Part shown: positions 22,024-31,967 of the stretch, one piece after another | Layout: every line of letters begins with the position of its first letter | Position numbering within the stretch: the stretch's first letter is position 1 | Origin: a virus | IMG/VR virus record: IMGVR_UViG_3300019754_000113 | Location: 1 to 46,938 of that record | DNA: 46,938 nucleotides | Direction: 5' to 3' (one strand) | Position numbers and translations under genes: made by a program | The notes under the pieces: generated by a model | Seen by the model: only the letters and a program-made list of their open reading frames with translations | What the model was told of the DNA's origin: nothing | The model's database searches: none

Positions 22024-23662
22024 TATTTTCGACAATAGATTTGGTTTAAATAATATCTTTCCAAATTCTAGCAAAAAGATTGATTTATCACTATACAAAT
22101 TCACAACTTGGACACCATTAGTTCAAGACAATAAAAACTACTCAAAAAATGAAGGTTCAGAGCAAAATATAGCTTGGTATGGTAGTCGATATTTAGATTT
22201 TCAAGGGAATCAGAGTATAGAAATAGAAATACAAAATTCTGAAATAAGTACTATCTTTTTTGCAGGTATTATAAAAGAAGATGGTCCTATTATTGGGTAC
22301 TCTGAACATTGGAGTGCTTACGTGCAATGTTGGAGCTATAAAACTGGTGTTCGTCTTGGCAGTACACCAATTGATTTTTCGTATGTAATCCCTCAAAATG
22401 AGTATGTTTTAGTTTTAATAGATGTTGATGCTAATAACTTAGAAATTAATTTACACTTAAATGGAGTTCTAGTTGAAACTATGCCTTACAATGGTATACA
22501 ACAAAGTATGATAAATAGAATTGGTAGTAATGTAACTTCACTTTTAGATGGACAGTTAGACTATCTAGGGGTACTTGACAAAAGATTAACAGCTCAACAA
22601 ATAGAATTACAAAACTCAAACCCAAATGCTTTTTACGATAGTTGTGTTAATCCAAGTGGAGATTTATATAACAACACTTTATTTGCTACAGACTTTGGTG
22701 TGAATGATGGATATGTTTCTGATGATAGGAATGTGAGTGTTGGGAGTGAGTTGATTACGAATGGTGATTTCAGCAACGGGACAGCAAATTGGGATAGGTT
22801 AAATAATTCTGTTGTGATAAATGGTGTTCTTGTTACTGATGGTAGCACCTTGGAAACAACAATACCATCGCCATCTGTTGGTGTAATTATTGGAGAGACA
22901 TACATTGTTAGTTATGAAATAAAAGAATATACATCGGGGCAAGGGTATAGAATAGTAGGTGGAGGTATATATCCTTATAGGCAAACTTCTATAGGTGTGC
23001 ATACGGATATAATAACTGCAACTATCACAACGACAAATTTTGAGCTAGACACTAGAGATACAATAGGAAAGATAGACAACATCTCAGTTAAACCAATCTC
23101 AAACATCTACCCAATACTAAACTACTCGCCAACAATGCGAACAAACTTTACAGCTCAACAAAGTGGATTGAATAGAGTATTTAGAGATGTTAATGATTTA
23201 GGTTTTTATGATGGATTGAGAAGTGTTCCTAAAGGGGATGGTGTTAGTTATGGAGATACTGGTTGGATTCCAAGTGCTGATGAAGATTGGACTTTGGAAG
23301 GTGAATTATCTCTTTCAGATATAGTAGTTGATGAATACTCTAAGTATTTTGGAAATGATGTTATATATGCAGAACGAAGACCTGATAATAATCAAAAAAT
23401 GAAAATACAGGTTTACGACAAAGCAACACAGCCTAGTGGTTTAGCATTTGGGAAACATATTATACATATATGTTCTGACGGTAGAATCTTTTTAGACAAA
23501 GTAAAAATAGTAGTAGCAGGAGCGATAAAAGAAGAGTCATTAAAACCATTATGGCTATGTGCATCTTCTAGCTCACCAGCTGTTAATTTCTCAAATGATG
23601 ACATTACATTATTCAAGATACACAAAAAACTATTAACAGATGAAGAAATACAAGCACTATAA
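22016..23662 (+). CDS. Tail fibre / receptor-binding protein with LamG and CBM-like modules
   Basis: A 548-residue protein. Two concanavalin/LamG-like domains are suggested: the first at about 55-200 (LDFQGNQSIEIEI, LDGQLDYLGVLDKRLTAQQI) and a second at about 420-548 ending with LFKIHKKLLTDEEIQAL, the typical closing motif. Between them, NGDFSNGTANW (about 250) opens a carbohydrate-binding-like (CBM4/9) module. Such fibres bind cell-surface glycans. The middle module is visibly richer in G and C than its neighbours, so it may have been acquired by recombination. Confidence 0.7.
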   Translation: MNNIFDNRFGLNNIFPNSSKKIDLSLYKFTTWTPLVQDNKNYSKNEGSEQNIAWYGSRYLDFQGNQSIEIEIQNSEISTIFFAGIIKEDGPIIGYSEHWSAYVQCWSYKTGVRLGSTPIDFSYVIPQNEYVLVLIDVDANNLEINLHLNGVLVETMPYNGIQQSMINRIGSNVTSLLDGQLDYLGVLDKRLTAQQIELQNSNPNAFYDSCVNPSGDLYNNTLFATDFGVNDGYVSDDRNVSVGSELITNGDFSNGTANWDRLNNSVVINGVLVTDGSTLETTIPSPSVGVIIGETYIVSYEIKEYTSGQGYRIVGGGIYPYRQTSIGVHTDIITATITTTNFELDTRDTIGKIDNISVKPISNIYPILNYSPTMRTNFTAQQSGLNRVFRDVNDLGFYDGLRSVPKGDGVSYGDTGWIPSADEDWTLEGELSLSDIVVDEYSKYFGNDVIYAERRPDNNQKMKIQVYDKATQPSGLAFGKHIIHICSDGRIFLDKVKIVVAGAIKEESLKPLWLCASSSSPAVNFSNDDITLFKIHKKLLTDEEIQAL

Positions 23663-23685
23663 AAAATAACAAAAGGATTATTAAT

Positions 23686-24123
23686 ATGATAGAAGAAAAC
23701 TTAGAAGAAGCAAATAAAAGAATAGAAGAACTTGAAAATATTATACAAGATAATCAAAACAAATCTCACATTAGAGAGATAGTTACAAATACTATTGAAG
23801 CAAGTGTAGATTTACTTCAAGTACAAGTACCTTTCGCCGACTTTAAAAATGAAGATGGAAGTTTTAAAACTATTCCAGAATTTTGTCAAGTTACAAATAG
23901 AACTTATACTTTAAATGAAGATAAAACTAGGTTTACTTTTGGCTATGAACTTTCTTGGAGTAAAAATGTGTATGGTTCTCTTGAGGGATATCTAAATAAT
24001 TTATATGGAAAAGTAGATGCTAAAGATGATTTCCTTAAGACAGAGGAGAATTACTTTAACATCTTGACTTATAGTGAAAGAAAAGAATTTCTTAAAGTTA
24101 ATCCGAATTGGGTAAGTGAATAA
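23686..24123 (+). CDS. Putative tail-fibre-associated protein
   Basis: A 145-residue protein with an N-terminal coiled coil (LEEANKRIEELENIIQDNQ) and a C-terminal alpha/beta part (VQVPFADFKNEDGSFKTIPE, FLKVNPNWVSE). It is directly downstream of the fibre gene, as fibre chaperones or tail-associated proteins often are. No family recognised with confidence. Confidence 0.5.
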   Translation: MIEENLEEANKRIEELENIIQDNQNKSHIREIVTNTIEASVDLLQVQVPFADFKNEDGSFKTIPEFCQVTNRTYTLNEDKTRFTFGYELSWSKNVYGSLEGYLNNLYGKVDAKDDFLKTEENYFNILTYSERKEFLKVNPNWVSE

Positions 24124-24287
24124 TGGATTTTGTATTAGCTTCACTAATAACACTAGGGATTGTTTTCTTAGTGTTATTAGGATTGATTGTTAGGATTATC
24201 TACAAGAGAAGTAGGAATAAGTTAAAAGTAAAATACACAAACAAAGAAAGTATTTTTATGAAAATTAATAAAGTCATAGGAAGGTAA
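24123..24287 (+). CDS. Small membrane protein (54 residues)
   Basis: A 54-residue ORF with one hydrophobic helix (LASLITLGIVFLVLLGLIV) and a basic cytoplasmic tail (RIIYKRSRNKLKVK). Its start overlaps the previous stop (TAATG) and it ends two bases before the next ATG, so it is clearly part of the operon. It may be a second holin/antiholin or pinholin-like protein given its place near the amidase; this is not proven. Confidence 0.6.
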   Translation: MDFVLASLITLGIVFLVLLGLIVRIIYKRSRNKLKVKYTNKESIFMKINKVIGR

Positions 24288-24289
24288 AG

Positions 24290-24538
24290 ATGGAAAAATC
24301 TATTTTAGTTAAAAAATTTGAAACTGATATGCAAAAAAGGTCAAGAACTATGAGGTTTCTTTTAGTGTTTGATCAAATGCTAAATGTTCTTTTTTGGAAT
24401 GGTTCACAAGATGAAACTGTATCAAGTCATATAGGTAGAAAAGTAAATGAAAATAGAGCCACTTGGTTTGATAAAAGGCTTTGTTGTTTTCTTTCAAAGT
24501 TTGAAGACAATCATTGTAAAAAGAGTTTAGGAGAATAA
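24290..24538 (+). CDS. Conserved small phage protein near the endolysin
   Basis: An 82-residue protein. The middle (LLNVLFWNG...DETVSSHIGRK) followed by a Trp-Phe-Lys-Arg-Leu-Cys segment and a Cys/His end resembles a small protein I have seen next to endolysin genes in other tailed phages, but I cannot name a family or a function. It is translated one base upstream of the amidase gene. Confidence 0.55.
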   Translation: MEKSILVKKFETDMQKRSRTMRFLLVFDQMLNVLFWNGSQDETVSSHIGRKVNENRATWFDKRLCCFLSKFEDNHCKKSLGE

Positions 24539-24539
24539 A

Positions 24540-25067
24540 ATGAAACTAGGAATTGTAGTAGGTCATTCAAAAGAAAAACAAGGTGCTTACAATAAAGACC
24601 TTGACATTACAGAGTATTACTTAAATGAAGATTTAGGTAAAGCAGTTCTTGATGTATGTATTGAAAGAAATATCCCTTCTGTGCTAGTTTACAGATTAAA
24701 CGGATATTCAAAGCTTCCAAATGAAATCAATGCTTTGGGTGTTGATTACTGTATTTGTTTACATCACAACGCAAGTGGAAAACGAAGTGTAAATGGTACT
24801 GAAACTTTATATTATACAAGAAGCGAAACAAGCAGAAGATTTGCTCAAAAAGTTAATGATAGCATGGTTAAGACTTTAGGCTTTAGAGATAGAGGATTAC
24901 TTCCAAGAGAAAAAGGTAATGGTGTTCATGTACTAAAGAATACTTCAATGCCTTGTATCTTAGTAGAGCCTTACTTTATGAGTAACACAAAAGCAGTTGA
25001 AAACAGAGATACAGTAGCTTTAGCAAATGCCATTATTGATGGTTATTTAGAATTTTTAGGAGAATAA
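24540..25067 (+). CDS. N-acetylmuramoyl-L-alanine amidase (endolysin)
   Basis: A 175-residue Amidase_3 enzyme that cuts the amide bond between MurNAc and L-Ala. Zinc ligands are His9 (VVGHS), Glu25 (DITEYY) and His75 (CLHHNAS), with the catalytic Glu at about 142 (CILVEPYF). It has no signal peptide and no binding domain, so it needs the holin at 21142 for export. Full length for a globular Gram-negative-type endolysin. Confidence 0.92.
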   Translation: MKLGIVVGHSKEKQGAYNKDLDITEYYLNEDLGKAVLDVCIERNIPSVLVYRLNGYSKLPNEINALGVDYCICLHHNASGKRSVNGTETLYYTRSETSRRFAQKVNDSMVKTLGFRDRGLLPREKGNGVHVLKNTSMPCILVEPYFMSNTKAVENRDTVALANAIIDGYLEFLGE

Positions 25068-25068
25068 A

Positions 25069-25458
25069 ATGATTACACTAAGAACAACAGTTGCCATTCC
25101 AGTAGGTGCTAAATTCAACATATACTATGATTTTTCAGATAGTAATGGTGGTGGTCCTATGGATTTTGCAGGTAGAACGGGTACTTTAAAGATAAAAAAT
25201 ATTTTCAAAGATGCTGATAATAGCGATTTTATTGAATGTCCTGATTGTATAGATGTAGAGCCTTTAGATAGTGAGGGGAATAACATCAAATCAAGAATAC
25301 AGTTTAATATAGATAGTCAATACACTTCACAATTAGAAATTCCTGATAACGAGAAAGACCCTTATGGGGAAAGTGGAGTTTATGCAATAGCACAAGTTAC
25401 TTTTGACAATGGAGAAATTCCAATCATTTTAAAAGTTAAGCCTATAAAGACTATCTAA
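25069..25458 (+). CDS. Putative virion protein, upper baseplate-like
   Basis: A 129-residue beta-rich protein (RTTVAIPVGAKFNIYYDFSD, YAIAQVTFDNGEIPIILKV). The layout resembles the small proteins that precede large fibre genes and fit a baseplate/fibre-connector fold. It begins one base after the amidase stop and its stop overlaps the next ATG. Function inferred only from position. Confidence 0.5.
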   Translation: MITLRTTVAIPVGAKFNIYYDFSDSNGGGPMDFAGRTGTLKIKNIFKDADNSDFIECPDCIDVEPLDSEGNNIKSRIQFNIDSQYTSQLEIPDNEKDPYGESGVYAIAQVTFDNGEIPIILKVKPIKTI

Positions 25459-28310
25459 TGAGTGCAAATATCATCAAAGAGGGAATGACTGTAACCACAC
25501 AATCAGGTTTTAATGTAGTATCAAAAAAAGGTACAGTTACAACTAACTATGATGGATTACAAGTTATCCCTGCATCACTACTAAAGAATATATCTTTAAA
25601 TTCTGTTCCAAGTGTAATACAAGAAGCAATTGATAAAGCTAAGCTTGATGCAACAACAGAAACTTTAGCAAATAGTATTATTACTGATCTAAGAAACGAT
25701 ATTGATTCTCTTGAAGATGGTGTATACAAAAAACAATACATTGACAATAGTTTAACTTACTTAGAGCAAATCATAGGTCAAAAAGTAGATGAAACAACAG
25801 TTGCAGCAATAGCAGATGCTAGAACAGTTTTAGCTTTAGATGGATATGCAACTACGAATGATATTACTTTACTAAATTCCAGAGTTGGAAATAGTGAAAC
25901 ATCTATCTTTAATCTTAGTGAAACAATCAATACAAACGATGAAGCACGAGCCTTACAGATCGCAGAAGTTGAAGCTAGTGTAAATGAAAATCTTGCAAAC
26001 TATTCAGATGTGTTGGATTTAACAGTTGATGAAGATGGAAATGTAAAAGCAGAAGCGATTGAAACTTTATCAACAGAAGTAGGAAATCAAAGCATTGAAA
26101 TCCAAGAAACAAAAACAATTGCACAAGATGCAAATGGAAAGTGGGAAGCTAACGCAGGGATTTTAATCACAGATAATGATGGAAAAATCACAGGTATTCA
26201 CGCAAAAGCTAATAATGATATAAGCGAAGTTGTAGTTAGTGCAGATAAATTTAAAATTGAATCAGCAATTGGTACACCTTTTTCAGTAATCAATGGAGAG
26301 ATTTATAATAATGGAAAAGTAAACTTTACTAAAAATCCTACTATTGCTACTAAAGATGATTTATTGTCTGTAAATAAAACTCTTTTTACAAATACAGAAT
26401 CAGATTTGATTATGAGTCAAGCAGGTACAAACCTAAGCTTAGAGATTCAAAACATTGCAAACTATACAAACAATGATTCTTTTACTATTGAAACATCACT
26501 TTCATATAAAGATGGTTGTATCTTTTCTTTTCAAGTCAATAGTTTAGATGCTTTAACAAGTAGTCAAGAAGGTCAATTTTTTACAGTTAGTTTGGTTGAT
26601 ATTAACACAGGTACAGAAGATTTAGCTTTTTCATGTTTTTTTTACATAGATAATACTAACACTACAATTATGACTGCCTACTATGCTAGTTCTGCTTTAT
26701 ATCAAAAGTATATAGATGATAATCCTGGAAGTGATTTCTATGATGCATATTCTTTTTATGATTTTAAAAAAGATGAAAACGGAGATTGGAAAAGTATATA
26801 TGAAAGTTTAAATGACATAATTACTTTTGTTTATGATGATAATAATTTGATTATTCAAGAAAATGGAATCGAGAGAGGACGTGCCGAAGTTGGTGCTAAT
26901 AAAACATATAAAGCAACAGTAACAGCAAGTATTTATAAAGACCTTGGATCAAATGATTTAAAAAGTGGTGTAAACCTTGAAATTAATAAATGGGATAGAT
27001 ATTATAATAATACAAATCTTGTAAGTGAAATCGCAGATGTAACACAAAGTTTAACAGCATTAACTGTATCAACAGCACAAGAACAATTTTCATTAAACAC
27101 AAAAATACTTGAAGAAGCACAAGAAAGAGCAGAACAAGATGCAATTATTGATAATAAAGTAACAGATGAAGAAACTGCAAGAATCAATGCTATAACTACT
27201 GTTCAAGAAGAATACAAAAACTATACAAATATTGTTGCAAAAGCTTTAGCAGATGAAGTGATAACTACAGAAGAACAAGCTGAAATAAGTGTAGCTTGGG
27301 ATTCTGTTCAGTCTGCAAAAAATAGACTTGCAAATATCGAAACGCAATTAAGCGAGATTGATAAAGTAGAAGATATCAATTGGCAAACAGAAGTTCAAAA
27401 TGCAATCAATAGTGACTTAACAACTATTGATGGTGGGAAGATTGTAGCTACACAACTATTGATTGATAGTATAAATGCACTAGGCACTATTCAAGCAGCA
27501 GAATTAATTGCAGATACAATTTATGGTAAAAAACTTGTTGGATCTATAATAGAAGGAGCAGTTATTAGAGCTTCATATTTAGATTTAAATTATGGTTTAC
27601 GATTACTAACAGATTATATTATCTCAATTTCAACTTATAATGCAAATCCTTCTTTATATATTGATACAGTAGTCGCTGACAATCAAAGAAGAATCCCAAC
27701 AACAACAGAAGCCTACGAAGAATCACAAACTAAAACATTAAATAGCGGACAAAGTTTGTATGGAAAAATATGGGCTTGGAAAATTGCAAATGTAGACAGT
27801 AATATTAAAGCAAGAATCGCAAGACCTACTTTTATTTCAAGTTTTGAATTTCAATTAGTTAAAGCATCAGGTGGAGCAGTAAACTTCTCATTAAAAATAG
27901 GTGGAAGTGAAATAGGAAAAATATATTCATCAGGATATACTCTTTATTTTACATCTTCTTATGCAACAAACAAAAGCATAAGACTTCCTTCTACTGCTAC
28001 AAGTGCTACCTCTTTGGCTTGGAATAAAAGAACAGAGTACAGAACTAAAAGTGGCACATTTAGCATACCTATCTTTAATATGTCAATAGTTTGGGAAAAT
28101 ACTTCTTATTTTGAAGATCCAGGTGGAGATGATGGACAATTTGATTTAATCTCATCAGCCTACACAGCAACAGTAACTGTTCAAGCTAATTCTTCTAAAC
28201 TTCCATTTGATTGGAATAGCGGAAGAATAGAAATAAAAAATAATACAGCAAATAGTACGGTTGTAGCAAAATTAGACCCATCATTATATATTAATAATAT
28301 GATAGGGTAA
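25458..28310 (+). CDS. Large tail fibre / tip protein with DUF1983-like region
   Basis: A 950-residue virion protein. The part around 190-300 (GNQSIEIQETKTIAQDANGK, WEANAGILITDNDGKITGI, VVVSADKFKIES) is typical of the DUF1983 module of host-specificity proteins. Upstream and middle sections are helical repeats (NSRVGNSETSIFNLSETI). The C-terminal 200 residues are Ser/Thr-rich beta structure that may be the receptor tip or a tail spike. It is a main candidate for host range. Confidence 0.75.
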   Translation: MSANIIKEGMTVTTQSGFNVVSKKGTVTTNYDGLQVIPASLLKNISLNSVPSVIQEAIDKAKLDATTETLANSIITDLRNDIDSLEDGVYKKQYIDNSLTYLEQIIGQKVDETTVAAIADARTVLALDGYATTNDITLLNSRVGNSETSIFNLSETINTNDEARALQIAEVEASVNENLANYSDVLDLTVDEDGNVKAEAIETLSTEVGNQSIEIQETKTIAQDANGKWEANAGILITDNDGKITGIHAKANNDISEVVVSADKFKIESAIGTPFSVINGEIYNNGKVNFTKNPTIATKDDLLSVNKTLFTNTESDLIMSQAGTNLSLEIQNIANYTNNDSFTIETSLSYKDGCIFSFQVNSLDALTSSQEGQFFTVSLVDINTGTEDLAFSCFFYIDNTNTTIMTAYYASSALYQKYIDDNPGSDFYDAYSFYDFKKDENGDWKSIYESLNDIITFVYDDNNLIIQENGIERGRAEVGANKTYKATVTASIYKDLGSNDLKSGVNLEINKWDRYYNNTNLVSEIADVTQSLTALTVSTAQEQFSLNTKILEEAQERAEQDAIIDNKVTDEETARINAITTVQEEYKNYTNIVAKALADEVITTEEQAEISVAWDSVQSAKNRLANIETQLSEIDKVEDINWQTEVQNAINSDLTTIDGGKIVATQLLIDSINALGTIQAAELIADTIYGKKLVGSIIEGAVIRASYLDLNYGLRLLTDYIISISTYNANPSLYIDTVVADNQRRIPTTTEAYEESQTKTLNSGQSLYGKIWAWKIANVDSNIKARIARPTFISSFEFQLVKASGGAVNFSLKIGGSEIGKIYSSGYTLYFTSSYATNKSIRLPSTATSATSLAWNKRTEYRTKSGTFSIPIFNMSIVWENTSYFEDPGGDDGQFDLISSAYTATVTVQANSSKLPFDWNSGRIEIKNNTANSTVVAKLDPSLYINNMIG

Positions 28311-28329
28311 AAAACATAAGGAAAATAAA

Positions 28330-29136
28330 ATGTCATTTAATAAACTAACAACAGCAGATGTAACAAAAATTAACAAAGTCTTAAAAGATGAGTTTAAAGA
28401 TGAAATAAAGAGTGCTTTATCAGATATGAAAGAATACTTAGCAAATACTAAGTTATCAGAAGAAGATAAGGTAAAAAGATATGCTGAATTTTCGGCAAAC
28501 ATAACAGCAAGTATGATAAGCGAATGTGGTCAATTATCAGTAAATTTTGTAGTGCAAGATGCACAACTTCATTCACAAGGCTTGGTTAATACTGCACAGA
28601 TTGATGTGTTTAAAAAGCAAAGTTTAGAATCTGTACAAAATGAATTAATCAAAAAAGAAGAAGTGAAAATAAAACAAAAAGAACTTGAAGTTGCAACAAA
28701 AGAACTTGATTCAATTAAATTCAAGTTGATGCTAGAAGCAATGAAAGCATCTGTATCAAGTGATTTAACAGTTGCTCAATCACTAAGTGAAGCTAGAAAA
28801 AGTGGTGCAAGTGTAACTAAAGATGTTAAGAGTGCAGTCCTACCAATTACAGGGCAAACAATCTCTTATCCTAAACTTACTTTTACAGCTGCAAGTGCTA
28901 CTGATAAGACAAGTGGAGAGATTGGCATTAGAATGGCTTTATGGGAGAAACAAACTAAAACTTTCAACGATCACTCTAAAGTTCAAATAGCTTCAAACTT
29001 AACAAACTTAGCAGGAATAGGACTTGATGCAGGGGTAACAAATATCGCAGGATTAATGAACACTATTAAAACGATAGGCGAAGATGTAACATCCATACCT
29101 TTCAATTCAACTTTTTCTACAATAGAATCGTCATAG
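28330..29136 (+). CDS. Virion protein, helical
   Basis: A 268-residue protein, helical and Lys/Glu-rich in its first 160 residues (KVLKDEFKDEIKSALSDM, KKEEVKIKQKELEVATKE), then a Gly/Ala/Thr-rich region that could contact membranes (LAGIGLDAGVTNIAGLM). It lies between the fibre gene and the 494-residue membrane-associated virion gene. It may be an internal or tail-tube component; no family recognised. Confidence 0.5.
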   Translation: MSFNKLTTADVTKINKVLKDEFKDEIKSALSDMKEYLANTKLSEEDKVKRYAEFSANITASMISECGQLSVNFVVQDAQLHSQGLVNTAQIDVFKKQSLESVQNELIKKEEVKIKQKELEVATKELDSIKFKLMLEAMKASVSSDLTVAQSLSEARKSGASVTKDVKSAVLPITGQTISYPKLTFTAASATDKTSGEIGIRMALWEKQTKTFNDHSKVQIASNLTNLAGIGLDAGVTNIAGLMNTIKTIGEDVTSIPFNSTFSTIESS

Positions 29137-29145
29137 GCTTAAACT

Positions 29146-30630
29146 ATGGCGAATCTATCAAAATTAGTTACTTATCGTGGAGATTTTTTATCTGCTAAAA
29201 TCGCATATAATCGTGAGGAAAGAAAATCCTTGCGAAAATGGAAACGAGATTTACTTAAAGTATGGGATTTAAGACCCATTACTCTTTGGGATGGCGGCTA
29301 TAAAAATGATGGAGTAAGAAAAGCTTTAGGAATTGAAGAAAACTTTTTAGAAAGCACGAAAAATCTTAAATGGTTTGGTGTTGAATTAAAACCATCAATA
29401 AATGCTGATAAAATTGTTGCTTTAAATGAAGATAATAAGGATTATTTACGGGATAAGTGCCTGGATGTATTTAATACTTATGGAAAGAAAATCAAAGTTG
29501 CTTATAGTGATTCTAGTTCATACGATTATAAAATATTTAAAGATGGTATAGAAACTGATTTCGAGGGCGAAGATGATGAAGAGTTAGCTACTTTACTTTA
29601 TGGTCGATTGATAATGTATATGGTGGATAATGATAGTACAGATACCGAAGATACTTGGAGTGATGTAAATCCAAATGAAATAGACTATTGGAACGGAGAT
29701 GCTAGAAGTAGTCTAAAATACTTTACTTATGAATTTACCAATGTTGATATTCTAAAAGTAGTAAATGATAGATTGTTTGTAAAAAGAACCTATAGAACCA
29801 TTCAAAATAATACAAGATATGGACTTGGTGGAGATGATGGAGATGGATTTTATACAGATGATGATAGAACGATAATAGTATACGTTAAAACTATTGATAC
29901 AGAACTTGCAAATAAACTTTTAGATAACGGAAATGTAGATAATCTCATATTAAATGGAATAGACAATTTATTTTGGAATCCTTCCACTAAAAGCTATGAA
30001 GTTGATTATGAAGCTATAAAAGCTTTACCCCCAAGAGAATTTATGCTGTTTATCCAAACTCACTTAGGTACTTTTCAAAAAATTAAAAAGAAATGGTATC
30101 AGTCGGGATTGTTTGGGATGATATTACTTATTATAGTTGTAGTAATCGTAGTTTTATCGCAGCAATACTATTTGCTTACAGCTGCACAAGTAGGAACAGT
30201 TTTAATGGTTGCAGGAACAGCATTATCCATAACGGGTGCTTTAATAGGAAATAAAATATTAGTAGTGGGTGGGCAAATTATGGCTTTGGCAGGTGCTGGA
30301 ATTGATGTTAGTCAAGCATATCTTTCGCAAGAAGCATTAATTGAAACATACACACAACAAATGATTGCAGCAGGTGTTGAACAAGGAGCTATGACAACAG
30401 CGATTTCTATTCTTGAAAATGAACTATTGACAAATACTTTATTAAGTGTAGGAAAATTAGGACTACAAACATATTCTAGTTTTACAGGAAGTGAAGAAAC
30501 TATTTTAGAAGAAGCAACAACACCACAAGATGAATTAAATGTAATATATACTGCTGAAAATGAACAATGGGATTTTGTAAATAAGCACTTTCCAGAATAT
30601 TATATGGCTGATAAAATGAAGATTATGTGA
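29146..30630 (+). CDS. Membrane-associated virion protein
   Basis: A 494-residue protein. The first 300 residues are Asp/Trp-rich and soluble (DLRPITLWDGGYKNDG, DDGDGFYTDDDRT). Then come a very hydrophobic helix (MILLIIVVVIVVLSQQYYLL, about 323-342) and a Gly/Ala-rich stretch (VGTVLMVAGTALSITGALIG). Such segments are usual in podovirus internal or ejection proteins and in tail proteins that enter the cell envelope. It is the last gene before a strong terminator. Confidence 0.55.
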   Translation: MANLSKLVTYRGDFLSAKIAYNREERKSLRKWKRDLLKVWDLRPITLWDGGYKNDGVRKALGIEENFLESTKNLKWFGVELKPSINADKIVALNEDNKDYLRDKCLDVFNTYGKKIKVAYSDSSSYDYKIFKDGIETDFEGEDDEELATLLYGRLIMYMVDNDSTDTEDTWSDVNPNEIDYWNGDARSSLKYFTYEFTNVDILKVVNDRLFVKRTYRTIQNNTRYGLGGDDGDGFYTDDDRTIIVYVKTIDTELANKLLDNGNVDNLILNGIDNLFWNPSTKSYEVDYEAIKALPPREFMLFIQTHLGTFQKIKKKWYQSGLFGMILLIIVVVIVVLSQQYYLLTAAQVGTVLMVAGTALSITGALIGNKILVVGGQIMALAGAGIDVSQAYLSQEALIETYTQQMIAAGVEQGAMTTAISILENELLTNTLLSVGKLGLQTYSSFTGSEETILEEATTPQDELNVIYTAENEQWDFVNKHFPEYYMADKMKIM

Positions 30631-30666
30631 TACTTTTTAAAACTTAAAATACTACTCAATATATAC

Positions 30667-30702
30667 AAAAAAAGGATATTTGGCTTCAAATGTCCTTTTT
30701 TT
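30667..30702 (+). terminator. Strong intrinsic terminator
   Basis: Stem of 16 pairs (AAAAAAAGGATATTTG with CAAATGTCCTTTTTTT, one wobble), GCTT loop, T-run. It ends the lysis/tail block 15 bases before the second 34-bp late element. Confidence 0.9.
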
Positions 30703-30717
30703 ATGCCTTTTTTTTAC

Positions 30718-30751
30718 AAATTTAAAGTGAGATAACCTTTACGAGATATTT
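30718..30751 (+). promoter_or_regulatory. 34-bp late-gene control element, copy 2
   Basis: Identical to 20804-20837. It starts right after a terminator and precedes the capsid gene, so it must carry or lie by a promoter for the head block. Confidence 0.75.
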
Positions 30752-30804
30752 AAATGCTTTATTACCTTATTGAAACAAAATTTAAAATTAATAAGGAAAT
30801 AAAT

Positions 30805-31929
30805 ATGTCAGGATTATTTAGTTTAACAGAAGTTGGTGTAAAAACCGAAATCGCAAAAGATGTAACTCTTGCAGTTGTAGAAGATTCTATCTTCAATCAA
30901 TTTATGGGTACAGGTGCAAATGCACCAATCAAAACACAAGATGAAACAGGGAATATCAAAGGTTTAGCAGATATTAGACTTAGAGCAAATTTAAGATCTG
31001 GTGGTGTTAAAGGTAACGCAGATTTTGATACAAACAGAGGTACTTTGTTAAATCTTTATCAAAGAGTTGCTTTAGATACTTTTGGTAATTCAGTTGAATC
31101 TGGTGAAGCTATTAAGATTTCTAATCAAGTGAAGTTTATCTCTTTTAGGGAAGATGCTAAAGATGGTTTAACAGAATCTGAAACAGATAAGATGGATAGA
31201 ATTATTCTATCAAGAGCTTGTGCGGATGCAACTTGTATTGTTCCTGCAGGTCATAGAGGTGAAATAAATACTTCATCTATTAAAACTACAGATTATTTAA
31301 CAGTTGCAGATGTAGAAGAAGCAGTATCAGTTGCTAAATCTGCTAAAGATGCACAAGGAAATCCAAAACCAAAAATCACTCCATACAAAACTATCATGTC
31401 TACAGATATGCATGGTGTAAAAGTTAAGAGAAAGATTTACTTAATGTTCGTTGGTGAAGCATCTGCTTATAACTTAAAACAAGATCCAAGATGGGAAGAA
31501 AAACAAAAAGCTGCTGCTGATATTGGTATCAACTCAACTTTATTTACAGGTCAATTAGGTGTTATTGATGATTGTATTTTAATTGAATTAAACACAGTTA
31601 CAGATGAATACGCAGGTATTTATACATCGTCTGATACAGGTTTTGATGGTCAAGACTTTAGTGTTTATGAAGGTGCTTCATCTGCTGAAACTGAAATCAA
31701 TGTTTTAATGGGTGCAACAGCTATGGTTATGCCTATGGATGATGGTTTTAACTACTATGAAGAGAAATACGACATGGATAGAAAAGCAAGAGTTGGTATT
31801 GATAGAAATATGGCTATTGAAAAAGCTAAGTTTGTTGGTAAAACTCCTGCTGAAATTGCATCACCTTATCACAATAAAGATTTTGGTGTATTAATCTTAC
31901 CTGCATCTTCTGCTAAGAACCAAGGATAA
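30805..31929 (+). CDS. Major capsid protein (N4 gp56/DUF4043-like)
   Basis: A 374-residue protein that I take as the major capsid subunit. Features of the N4-gp56/DUF4043 group include GNADFDTNRGTLLNLYQRVAL, FISFREDAKDGLTESE, DRIILSRACAD and YKTIMSTDMHGVKVK. I start at the ATG at 30805, preceded by AAGGA. It follows a terminator and a 34-bp late element and is first in the head block. A leader hairpin CCTTATT/AATAAGG overlaps its ribosome site. It was called by gene order as well as these similarities; no structure-based check was possible. Confidence 0.8.
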   Translation: MSGLFSLTEVGVKTEIAKDVTLAVVEDSIFNQFMGTGANAPIKTQDETGNIKGLADIRLRANLRSGGVKGNADFDTNRGTLLNLYQRVALDTFGNSVESGEAIKISNQVKFISFREDAKDGLTESETDKMDRIILSRACADATCIVPAGHRGEINTSSIKTTDYLTVADVEEAVSVAKSAKDAQGNPKPKITPYKTIMSTDMHGVKVKRKIYLMFVGEASAYNLKQDPRWEEKQKAAADIGINSTLFTGQLGVIDDCILIELNTVTDEYAGIYTSSDTGFDGQDFSVYEGASSAETEINVLMGATAMVMPMDDGFNYYEEKYDMDRKARVGIDRNMAIEKAKFVGKTPAEIASPYHNKDFGVLILPASSAKNQG

Positions 31930-31967
31930 TATAGAGTCTACGGACTCTATATATAAAGGAAAAATCA

